Source of the DNA: an uncultured Clostridia bacterium
Lineage (GTDB): Bacteria > Bacillota > Clostridia > Christensenellales > UBA1242
Length of the DNA: 64,000 nucleotides
Assembly: GCA_934748015.1 (NCBI GenBank)
Contig: CAKVHF010000001.1
Span: forward strand, 124,001-188,000
Reading direction: 5' to 3'
Shown in pieces: positions 35,715-45,273 of the stretch. The notes below the pieces were generated by a model. The model saw only the letters and a list, made by a program, of their open reading frames with translations. It ran no database searches and had not been told where the DNA came from. Numbering within the stretch: position 1 is the stretch's first letter; every line of letters begins with the position of its first letter. Both the position numbers and the translations under genes were made by a program.

Positions 35715-38260
35715 ATAATCAAAATTTACAACAAACAAACAATTCACAAACAATTCAATTTGAGAATTTGAGAACTTTGCAAAATTACTTAGCTAAGGGT
35801 GGTGACATCCAAGGCTTTGCAATTTCTCTTGCTCGTTCCAAGAAATCCTTGGAAGCTTTTTGCAAATCTTTGAAGGATAGAGATGCTGTACTAGGCAAGA
35901 CAGAACAGACTGTAGCAAAGGCTAAGTCTGAGCCAGTTGTTGCTAGTAAGGTAGAAGAGAAGGCGAGTGAGCCAGATATTGTTCAGAGAGTTGAACAATT
36001 GGTTAACAATGGCAGAGATAGACAACCTAGACAGGATGATAGACAGAACTATCAGAAGAGGGATGGTCAATTTGTTAAGCAACCTTACAACAAGGATCGT
36101 AATGGCTTCCAGAACAAAGATGGCTATCAGAAACGCGAGTTTAAGTCTAGAGACAATAATTATCAGGGCAAGACTGAGGGAACATTTGGCAAGAAACCTT
36201 TTGTTAAGGGTCAAGCAGATAAGCCTAAGGATGGATTTAATAAGCCAAGAACATCTGGACTTTTGCCTAAGTCCGATAGTGATGATACTATTATTGTTGC
36301 TAAGCCAGAGCGTATTTTTGGTAACAAAAATAAGACTAAGCAGATAGATACAGACAAGAAGGAACTATCCAAGAAGGCTAAGATCAAGATGGGATATGTC
36401 GACATCAACGATAACTATGATATGGATGATGACGACACTAGAGTAATCGGAAGATTGAAGCAGAAGAAGGCAAAGGTTAAGGAAGTTGTTGTTCCTGAGA
36501 AGACGGTTATAGACAAGGCTGTTATAACTACTGAGAACTTGACTGTAAAACTACTTAGCGAGAAGATCGGTAAGCCAGTTACTGAGATTGTTAAGAAATT
36601 TATGATGTTAGGCATGATGCCTAATATTAACTCGGTTGTAGACTTTGAGACAGCAGAGTTGGTAGCTAATGAGTTTGGTGTTAAACTAGAACAGAAACTA
36701 GAGAAAAACTACGAAGAGCAGTTGGAAGAAATGTTCAATAATCAGAATGCAACTGCAACAACCAGACCTCCAATTGTTACTGTTATGGGCCACGTAGACC
36801 ATGGTAAAACAATGTTACTAGACACAATCAAGCAGACTAATGTAATTGCCAGTGAGGCTGGTGGAATTACACAACATATTGGTGCTTATTCTATTGAAGT
36901 TAGAGGACATAAGATTACATTTATTGATACACCGGGACACGAAGCATTTACTAGCATGCGTGCAAGAGGTGCTAAGATTACAGATATAGCAATCTTGGTT
37001 GTTGCCGCCGATGATGGAATTATGCCACAGACAGTAGAGGCAATCAATCATATTAAGGCTGCCAAAGTTCCTATGATCGTTGCGATTAACAAGATGGATA
37101 AGCCAGAAGCTAATATCGACAGAGTAAAACAACAATTGACAGAGTATGATATTTTGCCAGAAGAATGGGGCGGAGACACTATCTGTGTGCCTATTTCGGC
37201 TAAGTTTAATCAAAATATTGATAAACTTCTAGATATGGTATTGTTAGTAAGTGAGATGGCTGACCTTAGGGCAGATGAAACCGTTCCTGCTAGTGGACAT
37301 ATCCTAGAGAGTAAGATTGACAAGGGTAGAGGTATTGTTGCAACTATCATTGTTAAGAATGGTACTCTTCATATTGGTGACTTTGTGGTATCTGGTGTTG
37401 CTAGTGGTAGAATAAGAGCCATGATGGACTATACTGGCAAGAATGTTGCTAAGGCAACTCCTAGTATGGCAGTATCAGTTCTTGGGTTTAACTCAGTACC
37501 AGAAGCAGGTGATATGGTGCATGTGGTTGACGAGAAGATGGCTAAGAATATAATTGATGAGAGAAATGCAAAGCTTCAGATGGAGAAGTTAAAACAATCT
37601 AGCGGTATTACTCTAGAAGACTTCTTGCAGAAGAATGCAGATAATGAGACTAAGATACTTAATATTATCGTTAAGGCAGATGTTAAGGGTAGTGCTGAGG
37701 CATTGAAACAGACACTAGAGAAGATTGCTAATGAAGAGGTTAACGTTAAGGTTATACACAACGCAGTGGGTGGTATCAATGAGAGTGATGTATTGCTTGC
37801 ACAGGCTAGTAATGCTATCATTATCGGATTCAATGTAAGACCAGAGGCTAAGGCTAAGCAATTGGCTGAGAAGGAAGGCGTAGATATTAAGTTATACAGA
37901 GTTATCTATGACGCAGTAGATGATGTAACCAATGCCATTAATGGTATGCTTACTAAGAAATTTGAGGAGAAGATTGTTGGTCATGCAGAGATCAGACAGA
38001 CATTCAAGATTTCTAGCGTAGGTACTATTGCTGGATGTTATGTAACAGATGGCGTAATCAACAATAAGTCTAAGGTTAGATTGCTTAGAAGTAACATTGT
38101 TATATTTGAGACAGAGATTGATACTTTGCAACAAGGCAAGAACGAGTCTAAGTCTGTTAAGTATGGTTACGAATGTGGTATTAAGTTGAAGAACTATAAT
38201 GATATCAAAGTTGGCGATGTAATAGAGTGTTATGAGATGCAAGAGGTTGAGAGAAAGTAG
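35711..38260 (+). CDS. infB: Translation initiation factor IF-2
   Basis: 849 residues; GTPase that places initiator tRNA on the 30S subunit. Variable N-terminal part rich in Asn/Gln/Lys/Arg/Asp, an IF2-N domain near 275-325 (TVKLLSEKIGKPVTEIVKKFM), G domain with GHVDHGKT (~360), DTPGHEA, NKMDKPEA, then domains II-IV with the fMet-tRNA-binding C2 domain. TTG start coupled to ylxQ. The first base after its stop codon begins the outer stem of a clover-leaf element, so the operon mRNA carries this structure before rbfA. Confidence 0.96.
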   Translation: MNNQNLQQTNNSQTIQFENLRTLQNYLAKGGDIQGFAISLARSKKSLEAFCKSLKDRDAVLGKTEQTVAKAKSEPVVASKVEEKASEPDIVQRVEQLVNNGRDRQPRQDDRQNYQKRDGQFVKQPYNKDRNGFQNKDGYQKREFKSRDNNYQGKTEGTFGKKPFVKGQADKPKDGFNKPRTSGLLPKSDSDDTIIVAKPERIFGNKNKTKQIDTDKKELSKKAKIKMGYVDINDNYDMDDDDTRVIGRLKQKKAKVKEVVVPEKTVIDKAVITTENLTVKLLSEKIGKPVTEIVKKFMMLGMMPNINSVVDFETAELVANEFGVKLEQKLEKNYEEQLEEMFNNQNATATTRPPIVTVMGHVDHGKTMLLDTIKQTNVIASEAGGITQHIGAYSIEVRGHKITFIDTPGHEAFTSMRARGAKITDIAILVVAADDGIMPQTVEAINHIKAAKVPMIVAINKMDKPEANIDRVKQQLTEYDILPEEWGGDTICVPISAKFNQNIDKLLDMVLLVSEMADLRADETVPASGHILESKIDKGRGIVATIIVKNGTLHIGDFVVSGVASGRIRAMMDYTGKNVAKATPSMAVSVLGFNSVPEAGDMVHVVDEKMAKNIIDERNAKLQMEKLKQSSGITLEDFLQKNADNETKILNIIVKADVKGSAEALKQTLEKIANEEVNVKVIHNAVGGINESDVLLAQASNAIIIGFNVRPEAKAKQLAEKEGVDIKLYRVIYDAVDDVTNAINGMLTKKFEEKIVGHAEIRQTFKISSVGTIAGCYVTDGVINNKSKVRLLRSNIVIFETEIDTLQQGKNESKSVKYGYECGIKLKNYNDIKVGDVIECYEMQEVERK

Positions 38261-38347
38261 GTCTATGTGGCGTTGACCAACGGTCAACGCTGGGATGCCT
38301 CCCAGATCGGAGGCATCCGTGCCATGAATATGGCACACACATAGACC
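38260..38347. repeat. Clover-leaf palindromic element, copy 2 (between infB and rbfA)
   Basis: Outer stem GGTCTATGTG (38260-38269) with CACATAGACC (38338-38347) encloses three perfect hairpins: 38270-38290 (9 bp), 38293-38318 (10 bp) and 38319-38336 (7 bp). Hairpins 2 and 3 share GGATGCC...GGCATCC and GTGCCA...TGGCAC with copy 1, with paired base changes that keep the stems. Confidence 0.88.
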
Positions 38348-38410
38348 CGCTATCCATATAACCGACTGCAGTATTACATAGTCGTAATTATAATAATTGA
38401 AAGGATCATA

Positions 38411-38776
38411 ATGGGAAATAGAATATTAAAAGTAAATGCAGAAATTCAGAAATTAGTCGGAATTATTATCAAAGAACTTAATAATCCTATCATCGAGGAC
38501 ACAATTGTGTGTGTTACAGATGTCAAGACTACTGAAGATCTTGAAATAAGCAAAATCTATATAAGTGTATATGACAAGGATAAGCAAGAAGAAGTTTTGA
38601 ACCAGATCAAACACTCTGCCAACTATATTAGAAAGACTTTGGCTTCAAGATTGATTATCCGCAAGATACCTTATCTTGAGTTTTACTTAGACAATTCTAT
38701 CGAGTATGGTGAGCGTATTGACGCAGTTATAGATAGGATTAATGAAGGAAGAAAGGATTCGACAAATGAAAATTAA
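38411..38776 (+). CDS. rbfA: Ribosome-binding factor A
   Basis: 121 residues, type II KH fold, 30S maturation factor. Family pattern: RILKVNAEIQKLVGIIIKEL, then VTDVKTTEDLEISKIYISVY, and IRKIPYLEFYLDNSIEYG near the end. GAAAGG precedes the ATG. It overlaps nrnA by 11 nt. Confidence 0.95.
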   Translation: MGNRILKVNAEIQKLVGIIIKELNNPIIEDTIVCVTDVKTTEDLEISKIYISVYDKDKQEEVLNQIKHSANYIRKTLASRLIIRKIPYLEFYLDNSIEYGERIDAVIDRINEGRKDSTNEN

Positions 38777-39722
38777 TGATAAAATATTTGAAGCAATCCA
38801 CAATGCAAAACAGGTTGCAATATTTACACATATCAGACCGGATGCCGATGCGCTAGGTTCTTCATGTGCAATGAAGATGTATCTAGAGAAAATGGGCAAA
38901 ATGGCGGATATATATGTGGATGCTGAAGATATATCTCTTAATTATAACTTTATTAAAGGTGTAAGAAAAATTAACACGCCTTCTCTTAGAGAGTATGATA
39001 CAGCAATTGCACTAGATTGTGCAGATTTCTCTAGACTGGGCAAATATGGACAGATGTACAAGTCCATCCCTGTACAACTTAATATTGATCACCACATTAC
39101 TTCCGGCAATTTCGGTCAAGTCAATTGTGTTATCAATAGCAGTAGTACAGGAGAGATAATTTACACTATATTCAAGGCGTTGCATGTAGCACCTAATAAG
39201 GATATAGCAACTGCATTGTATGCGGCTTTGGCATCCGATACAGGATGTTTCCAACACGCCAATACAACAGCTACAACACATAAGATAGCAGGTCAACTAT
39301 TTAGATACAAGATTGACATCAATAAGGCTAATTATTTCTTGTTCAAGCGTAGATCTTGGGGTCAAATTAAGTTACTTCAGACAGCGTTGAAGAACTTGAA
39401 ATTGTATCTTGATGGCAAACTTGCAATAATGTTTTTGAAAGCAAACGACTTCAAGGAATGCGACGTAGGCAATAACGAAAGTTTCGGACTGGTAGATTAT
39501 TGTGTAAATATCGAAAAGGTTGAAGTAGGCATACTTATAAGCGAAATCAAATACAACTTATTTGCAGTATCTATCCGTGGCAAAGGCAATGTTGATTGTT
39601 CTAAACTTGCTATGGTGTTTGGCGGTGGTGGACATCCAGATGCTGCGGGATGCAACATTTTTGGTTCTTGTGGCAGTGTAATCAATAAGTTAATAAGGGC
39701 AACAAGAAAGTTAGTATGTTAG
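38766..39722 (+). CDS. nrnA: Bifunctional oligoribonuclease / PAP phosphatase NrnA
   Basis: 318 residues; DHH-DHHA1 phosphoesterase degrading nanoRNAs and pAp. HIRPDADALGSS (22-33), DCADFSRLG, DHH at 108-110, and the DHHA1 motif GGGGHPDAAG near 290. ATG 38766 is chosen because AAGGA lies ~9 nt upstream; an upstream start at 38742 would add eight residues inside rbfA. Overlaps the truB start. Confidence 0.94.
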   Translation: MKINDKIFEAIHNAKQVAIFTHIRPDADALGSSCAMKMYLEKMGKMADIYVDAEDISLNYNFIKGVRKINTPSLREYDTAIALDCADFSRLGKYGQMYKSIPVQLNIDHHITSGNFGQVNCVINSSSTGEIIYTIFKALHVAPNKDIATALYAALASDTGCFQHANTTATTHKIAGQLFRYKIDINKANYFLFKRRSWGQIKLLQTALKNLKLYLDGKLAIMFLKANDFKECDVGNNESFGLVDYCVNIEKVEVGILISEIKYNLFAVSIRGKGNVDCSKLAMVFGGGGHPDAAGCNIFGSCGSVINKLIRATRKLVC

Positions 39723-40573
39723 GATTTATTAATGTTAACAAGCCTAGTGGAATGTCCTCTAGCAACGTGGTTGTTAAGATCAGAAAATCATATAATATCA
39801 AAAAAGTTGGACACATGGGTACACTTGATCCTATGGCGGAGGGCGTTCTTCCTATTGCTATAGGAAAGGCAACTCGTATGTTTGATTATTTTTTGGACAA
39901 ATATAAGAGTTATAGGGCAACATTTCAATTCGGAATGCTAACTGATACTCTAGACAGCACAGGAATAGTTGTTGATACAACCAACAACATCCCAACACTG
40001 GAGATGTTACAAGAGGTAATTGGTAGATTTGTTGGTAAATTTGCCCAAATCCCGCCCGTTTTTAGTGCAAAATTGGTTAATGGTGTTAGGGCTTATAAAT
40101 TAGCCAGGAATGGAGAAACTCCGGAATTAAAACCCAAGAACATCGAGATTACAGAAATCAAAATTCTTACTTATATAGATGGCTTATTGACTGTAGATAT
40201 TACATGTTCCAGTGGAACATATATTAGGGCAATAGGTCGTGATATTGCAAAAGAGTTGAACACTTTTTGCACAATGACGGCACTGACTAGAACTCAGTCT
40301 GGTATATTTGATATTGTTAACTCATTTGCAATAGATGAGGTCGTGCAAGCAGAAGACAAAAGTTGTTTTATAACCCCAATTGAAGAGGTTTTTCCTCATT
40401 TTGCTAAGATTGAACTTAGTGATGAAGAATTTGATAGATTAAGAAACGGCTTAAGTATAATGGATAGATGGAATATAGAAGGATATGTTTTTGCAAAACA
40501 TGAAGGCAATCTTTTAGGTGTTGCAGAGAAAGTTGATGGCGAAATTAAGTTAAAAACATATCTAATGGAGTAA
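39716..40573 (+). CDS. truB: tRNA pseudouridine(55) synthase TruB
   Basis: 285 residues; makes pseudouridine 55 in the T-loop of tRNAs. Catalytic Asp 38 in GHMGTLDPMAEGVLP, then YKSYRATFQFG, and IRAIGRDIAKEL. Overlaps nrnA by 7 nt. ribF, rpsO and pnp, which often follow, are missing; a TIM-barrel endonuclease follows instead 4 bp later. Confidence 0.95.
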   Translation: MLGFINVNKPSGMSSSNVVVKIRKSYNIKKVGHMGTLDPMAEGVLPIAIGKATRMFDYFLDKYKSYRATFQFGMLTDTLDSTGIVVDTTNNIPTLEMLQEVIGRFVGKFAQIPPVFSAKLVNGVRAYKLARNGETPELKPKNIEITEIKILTYIDGLLTVDITCSSGTYIRAIGRDIAKELNTFCTMTALTRTQSGIFDIVNSFAIDEVVQAEDKSCFITPIEEVFPHFAKIELSDEEFDRLRNGLSIMDRWNIEGYVFAKHEGNLLGVAEKVDGEIKLKTYLME

Positions 40574-40576
40574 ATT

Positions 40577-41425
40577 ATGATAAAATTTGGACCAGCAGGC
40601 AATTGTGCCACTTTTTATGAAGCGGGACATAAGCGAACAATAGAGGCACCCGCTTGGCTAAAAGAACAAGGGCTTACTCATTATGAGTATTCTTTTGGCA
40701 AGGGCATATTGCTTTCGGATGAAACAGCAAAAGAAATAGGTGAGGAGTTCAAAAAATATGATATTTCGATATCTGTGCATGCTCCTTATTATATTAACCT
40801 AGCAACCACCAATCCAGAATCTGAAGCGAAGAATTATGATTATATTCTTAATAGCATTAAGAAATTACGCTTATTGGGTGGCAATAGGTTGGTTGTTCAT
40901 CCAGCATCTTGTGGCAAAATGGCAAGAGAGGAAGCAGTTGCATTAACTAAGGAAAGATTGCGTACTCTAGCCAAAATTTTGCATGACAACAACTGTGATG
41001 ATATCTTTATTTGCCTAGAAACCATGGGGAAATCGGCTCAAATTGGTACATACCAGGAGATAATAGACTTTTGCACAATTGCACCCAATTATATCCCAAC
41101 ATTTGATTTTGGACATATCAATGCATTGGGCCAAGGGTGCCTAAAGACCAAAGAAGACTATTTGCATATCTTGCGACTTGCAATCGACACCTTGGGCATG
41201 GATAAAATCAAACATGTGCATATACATTTTAGCAAGATCGAGTATGGTTCTAAGGGCGAAGTTAAGCATTTGACATTTGAAGACACAACCTATGGACCAG
41301 ATTTTTTGCCACTAGCGGAGGCGATAAAGGAGCTAAATCTAGAGCCAATAATTGTGTGTGAGAGCAGAGAAATTATGGCAGTTGATGCTAAAAAGATGCG
41401 AGATATATATAACTCACTAACATAG
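40577..41425 (+). CDS. nfo: Endonuclease IV-type AP endonuclease
   Basis: 282 residues, TIM barrel of the AP endonuclease family 2 / sugar isomerase-like superfamily. Metal-binding positions typical of Nfo are visible: SVHAPYYINLA, VVHPASCGKM, CLETMGK, TFDFGHINALG, HVHIHFSKIEYG and a C-terminal IIVCESRE. It would cut DNA at abasic sites. Placed in the truB operon with only 3 bp between them. Slightly divergent from E. coli Nfo in the loops, so another TIM-barrel hydrolase is possible. Confidence 0.82.
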   Translation: MIKFGPAGNCATFYEAGHKRTIEAPAWLKEQGLTHYEYSFGKGILLSDETAKEIGEEFKKYDISISVHAPYYINLATTNPESEAKNYDYILNSIKKLRLLGGNRLVVHPASCGKMAREEAVALTKERLRTLAKILHDNNCDDIFICLETMGKSAQIGTYQEIIDFCTIAPNYIPTFDFGHINALGQGCLKTKEDYLHILRLAIDTLGMDKIKHVHIHFSKIEYGSKGEVKHLTFEDTTYGPDFLPLAEAIKELNLEPIIVCESREIMAVDAKKMRDIYNSLT

Positions 41426-41596
41426 TCAATATACTTTTGCTACTATTAAAACAAATAAATATTATTAAAACATTTTATTAAATATTTGCTTTAAATCGCT
41501 TTATGCGGTTTGCAGAAAAATACAATAAAATGTTTTTTTTTGTAAAAATATCATTGCAAAACATTAAATTATTCTGCCTTATAGGATAGCTCCACT

Positions 41597-41624
41597 CATT
41601 ATATGGCAGACAGTACAATACAAT
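41597..41624 (+). promoter_or_regulatory. Possible sigma-E promoter of spoIIIA
   Basis: CATTA (41597-41601), 15 nt, AATACAAT (41617-41624) resembles the mother-cell sigma-E pattern (-10 CATACAAT). It lies 38 nt before spoIIIAA. The rest of the 41426-41661 gap is AT-rich and empty. Confidence 0.35.
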
Positions 41625-41661
41625 ATTTTAACCAGAAGTTAAATATTGGGTGGTGAGAAGT

Positions 41662-42573
41662 ATGTTACAAGATTTGTTGGATAACGACATCAATAATGCG
41701 CTTAAATATGTCAAAATGGATTGTTGCAACGAGATAAGACTGCGACTAAATATGCCAATCGTGATTACAATTGCTGGAGAGAACCTGTTTTTAGGCAAAT
41801 TTGGTGTAATTAATAACCCTAGCCAAGCATTAATTTGTGCAAAAGAAAATATTTCACATGTAATAGATCGTGCTAGCAACAATTCGCTTTATAGCATCAA
41901 TGATCAATTAGTTAATGGGTATATTTCGTATACTGGTGGCATCAGAATTGGTGTTGCTGGCGAATTTGTGTATGTAGAAGATAAAATTAAAACAATTAAA
42001 AATATTCAAGGGCTTAATATCCGTTTGCCACACGAGGTTAATAACTGTAGCCTGTCGACATTAAAATATGTCCTAAATAACGACAATATTAGCAACACAC
42101 TTGTCCTATCCCCAGCAGGTGCTGGCAAAACTACATACATTAGGGATCTTGTAAAACAATTGTTGAAAACCTCTAAGCAAAAAAACATCTTAGTGGTTGA
42201 TGAAAGGTGTGAGATAACAGGCATTGCCAATGGACATGCCATGTTTGGAGGGATGAACTGTGATATTTTGTCTAATTGCAAGAAAAAGTACGCATTCGAC
42301 AATGGCATCCGTAGTCTTAAGCCTGATGTGATAGTGACTGATGAGTTGTCTTGTGATGACATATCTTCGGTCGAAAATGCAATGACCTGTGGTGTAAAAG
42401 TAATTGCGACTATGCATGCTTCAAGCATAGTTGATCTTAAGAATAAGCCTCAATTTAGCGATATTCTGTCCAAGCATCTATTCGATAGATACATTGTCCT
42501 TGGGACAACTAATGGTAGGGCTGGAACACTGCTAGGTGTATACAATTCCAATCTAGAGTGCATTGGATTATGA
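41662..42573 (+). CDS. spoIIIAA: Stage III sporulation protein AA (ATPase)
   Basis: 303 residues; ATPase of the SpoIIIA-SpoIIQ channel in the mother cell, related to type II/IV secretion ATPases. GGIRIGVAG element, Walker A SPAGAGKTT (150-158), Walker B region NILVVDERCEI, and an ATMHASS-type sensor. The ATG at 41662 follows GGTGGTGAG; a GTG at 41650 would leave no site. First gene of the eight-gene operon; overlaps spoIIIAB (ATGA). Confidence 0.94.
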   Translation: MLQDLLDNDINNALKYVKMDCCNEIRLRLNMPIVITIAGENLFLGKFGVINNPSQALICAKENISHVIDRASNNSLYSINDQLVNGYISYTGGIRIGVAGEFVYVEDKIKTIKNIQGLNIRLPHEVNNCSLSTLKYVLNNDNISNTLVLSPAGAGKTTYIRDLVKQLLKTSKQKNILVVDERCEITGIANGHAMFGGMNCDILSNCKKKYAFDNGIRSLKPDVIVTDELSCDDISSVENAMTCGVKVIATMHASSIVDLKNKPQFSDILSKHLFDRYIVLGTTNGRAGTLLGVYNSNLECIGL

Positions 42574-43028
42574 AGTTTTGTTTGTTATGTGTTGTTCTTG
42601 TATGCGTGCTTTTGGTCGCAATTGTCAATCTCAACTATTATAGAACAAAGAGCCGTGTAATAGGTGAGTTAATAGATTTCTATAAGTGTTATGCAAATGA
42701 AATTTCTTTTCTAAAATTAAGTGTAAGCGAAATTGTAGCAAAACACGAAGTCAAATATAGCAAGGTTACTCAAAAAATTTTGCAAAATTATTTGAATTGC
42801 CAGCCAAATTTGACATGTTTTAATGATTATGAGCAAAGTGAAATTATTAATGGTTTTGCAAGTATTGGCAAAATGGATGTTGTCAGCGAAATCCAATATT
42901 GCAATGGAGTTATCGAAAAATTGCAAAATATGAAAAAATCTATAGACGAAACAAGTAAAACAAAGGGCGAGTTGCGATCAAAGTTGATTGTTATTGTTGG
43001 CATAATTTTAATTTTGTTATTGATATAA
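42570..43028 (+). CDS. spoIIIAB: Stage III sporulation protein AB
   Basis: 152 residues with N- and C-terminal membrane helices (~2-22 and ~135-152) and a helical cytoplasmic middle, related to type II secretion GspF-like proteins. Low sequence conservation; the assignment rests on topology, length and position between AA and AC. Starts at the ATGA overlap with spoIIIAA. Confidence 0.85.
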   Translation: MKFCLLCVVLVCVLLVAIVNLNYYRTKSRVIGELIDFYKCYANEISFLKLSVSEIVAKHEVKYSKVTQKILQNYLNCQPNLTCFNDYEQSEIINGFASIGKMDVVSEIQYCNGVIEKLQNMKKSIDETSKTKGELRSKLIVIVGIILILLLI

Positions 43029-43087
43029 CTATGTCAATATTTATTGTTGTATAGAAAACGCTAAATACAAGTAAGAGAGGAGGGTAA

Positions 43088-43282
43088 GTGGGAATAGATA
43101 TAATATTTAAGATTGCTGGCATTGGCATAATAACTGCTGTCACTAATCAGATTTTGAAATATGCAGGCAAGGATGAGATTGCTACATTGACAACGCTGGC
43201 AGGGGTTGTGATAGTTCTGTTTATGGTCATCAACATGATTAGCCAGTTGTTTGATACTATTAAGACACTGTTTAATTTCTAA
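43088..43282 (+). CDS. spoIIIAC: Stage III sporulation protein AC
   Basis: 64 residues, two membrane helices with the conserved FKIAGIGIITAVTNQILKYAGKDE and a second helix. GTG start 4 nt behind AGGAGGG. Membrane subunit of the feeding-tube channel. Confidence 0.92.
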   Translation: MGIDIIFKIAGIGIITAVTNQILKYAGKDEIATLTTLAGVVIVLFMVINMISQLFDTIKTLFNF

Positions 43283-43313
43283 ATAGTAAGTGCTTAAGGA
43301 GGGCGAGTATAAC

Positions 43314-43697
43314 ATGGATATTATGAAAGTTTCAATGCTTGCAATTGTTATTGTTTTTGCCATAACTTTCACTAAACAGATCAAGCCCGAATTAGCAATA
43401 ATGATAACCATGGTAGGATCGGTCGTACTGCTTAGTTATGTGCTAGGTGTGTTCAATAGCATTGTAGTTTTTTATAACCAATTAATTGCTAAAACAAATA
43501 TCAACTCAATGTATTTTTCCATTTTGCTTAAAGCAATTGGGATAGGATATCTTGTAGAATTTGCTAGTGGTGTTTGCAAAGATAGTGGCAATAGTTCTAT
43601 TGGCGACAAGGTTGTTTTGCTTGGCAAAATATCAATACTATCTTTGTCAATTCCTATTCTGCAATCAATTATTTCTATCATTGGTGATCTACTATGA
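43314..43697 (+). CDS. spoIIIAD: Stage III sporulation protein AD
   Basis: 127 residues, about four membrane helices with the pattern MKVSMLAIVIVFAITFTKQIKPELAI-like start, AIGIGYLVEFASGVCKDSGN and a final helix. The ATG at 43314 follows GGAGGG; an in-frame start at 43290 precedes that site and is unlikely. Overlaps spoIIIAE (ATGA). Confidence 0.92.
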   Translation: MDIMKVSMLAIVIVFAITFTKQIKPELAIMITMVGSVVLLSYVLGVFNSIVVFYNQLIAKTNINSMYFSILLKAIGIGYLVEFASGVCKDSGNSSIGDKVVLLGKISILSLSIPILQSIISIIGDLL

Positions 43698-44932
43698 TAA
43701 GCCTAAAATTTGATAATTATTATATGGGTCAGGATAGAACAAGCAGGGGTCATAAAATAACAAAATTTTTACGCGTTGTAGTGATTATTATAATTATAAC
43801 TTTGTTGCAAAGTACCACATTTGGACTAGCCAATACTGCTGGTGATGAAGACTATGTTAAGGATTTATATGACAGCACTTATTTACAACTAGATGATATA
43901 GACTTTTCACAACTAAACAATATATTAAGTGACATTGAAGATCCTATTCTATCCTCTAATTTTTACGACTTAGCACGCAGTATTTTAGAGGGCAATGCAG
44001 ATATTGATGCAGGCAATATTTTGCAGTATGCTTTGCGTGCCAGTCTTAGTAATTTTAAATCTCTTTTGCCTTTTATTTTTGCAGTTATTGTTATTGCGGT
44101 AGTCGTCAGAATACTCAATATTTTTAGTCCCAATATGTTTAAGAATGGTGTTGCAGAAATCATCAATCTTGTATCAGTTGGAGTGGTTATTATTCTGCTT
44201 AGTAGTATCGTTGTTAAGGTCTCAGCTAGTGTATTTGCAACTATCCACCAGATGCAAAATATAACAAATATATTGTTTCCGATTTTACTAAGTCTAATGG
44301 CAACTACAGGGGCTGTCTCTAGTGTATCAATTTATACTCCAATAACTACAATTCTTAATGTTGGAGTGACCAATATTTTAAGCAATTTTCTTTATCCGAT
44401 ATTTGTTATTTCATTTGCACTTATATGTGTCGGTGCAGTGTCATGCAGGCTGAAACTAGATAAATTTATTTCATTTTTAGCGTCATTATTTAAGAGTGTT
44501 GTATCTTTTGTATTTGTCATATTTAGTGGTGTTTTTGTCATAAAAGGCATATCGGCTGGCAAATACGATAGCATTGGTGTCTATACAACTAAGTTTGCGG
44601 TAAAAAATTATGTACCAATAATAGGGTCTTATATATCTGAAGGCTTTAACTATATTATGCTAAGTAGCGTTATAGTTAAGAACGCAGTTGGACTAGCAGG
44701 TATTATAATAATTTTGGTTATAGTAATGTCCCCAGCAATGTACCTTCTGATATCAAAATTAGTGATCCAATTGACTGCATCGGTTGTAGATATTGTAGGT
44801 GGTAAAGATATAAGCAATTTGCTTGATAAAGTTGCTAAAATTTTTGCGTTTCCAGTAGCAATATTGCTTGGTGTTGCATTTATGTTTGTTATGTCAATTT
44901 CGTTAGTGATTTGCACTGCTAACTTGTTGTAG
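43694..44932 (+). CDS. spoIIIAE: Stage III sporulation protein AE
   Basis: 412 residues. N-terminal signal-like helix (~25-48), an extracytoplasmic stretch (~50-125), then about seven membrane helices with the family's conserved ITNILFPILLSLMATTGAVS, FLASLFKSVVSFVF and GGKDISNLLDKVA. Largest membrane part of the SpoIIIA channel. Translationally coupled to spoIIIAD. Confidence 0.93.
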   Translation: MISLKFDNYYMGQDRTSRGHKITKFLRVVVIIIIITLLQSTTFGLANTAGDEDYVKDLYDSTYLQLDDIDFSQLNNILSDIEDPILSSNFYDLARSILEGNADIDAGNILQYALRASLSNFKSLLPFIFAVIVIAVVVRILNIFSPNMFKNGVAEIINLVSVGVVIILLSSIVVKVSASVFATIHQMQNITNILFPILLSLMATTGAVSSVSIYTPITTILNVGVTNILSNFLYPIFVISFALICVGAVSCRLKLDKFISFLASLFKSVVSFVFVIFSGVFVIKGISAGKYDSIGVYTTKFAVKNYVPIIGSYISEGFNYIMLSSVIVKNAVGLAGIIIILVIVMSPAMYLLISKLVIQLTASVVDIVGGKDISNLLDKVAKIFAFPVAILLGVAFMFVMSISLVICTANLL

Positions 44933-44961
44933 TTGTTATGTTTGTTTTTGGGGTAGGGTTA

Positions 44962-45138
44962 ATGATAAATAGTTTTGTTTTTTCACTACTTGCTCTTGCG
45001 ATATTGGGGGTAATGTTGGATGTTGTTAATACTGATAGCAATAGCATGATTTCTTTTGTATTTGATCTTGTTGCACTACTTGTAGTTGTTACTAATATTA
45101 TATCTTTGCTAGGTAGTCCGATTGCACGGTGGATGTAG
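44962..45138 (+). CDS. spoIIIAF: Stage III sporulation protein AF, membrane part only
   Basis: 58 residues (66 if the ATG at 44938 is used). Two hydrophobic helices separated by TDSNSM, matching the layout of the SpoIIIAF N-terminus (helix, SSSM, helix). The ~130-residue soluble ring-building domain of ordinary SpoIIIAF is absent: a stop follows SPIARWM directly, with 130 bp to the next gene and no open remainder. 44962 is preferred because GGGTAGGG precedes it and the spacing to the SNSM motif fits. Confidence 0.7.
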   Translation: MINSFVFSLLALAILGVMLDVVNTDSNSMISFVFDLVALLVVVTNIISLLGSPIARWM

Positions 45139-45273
45139 ATATATGTCGATTGAATTTTGATTATTTGTTGTGTCATAGTTCTATTTTGCTGTGCTAGATT
45201 AGTATGATATGGTAACGAGCCAAAAAGATGCAATTTGGTTTCTAAATTATAAGGGGTTAAAGGATAATGTTTG

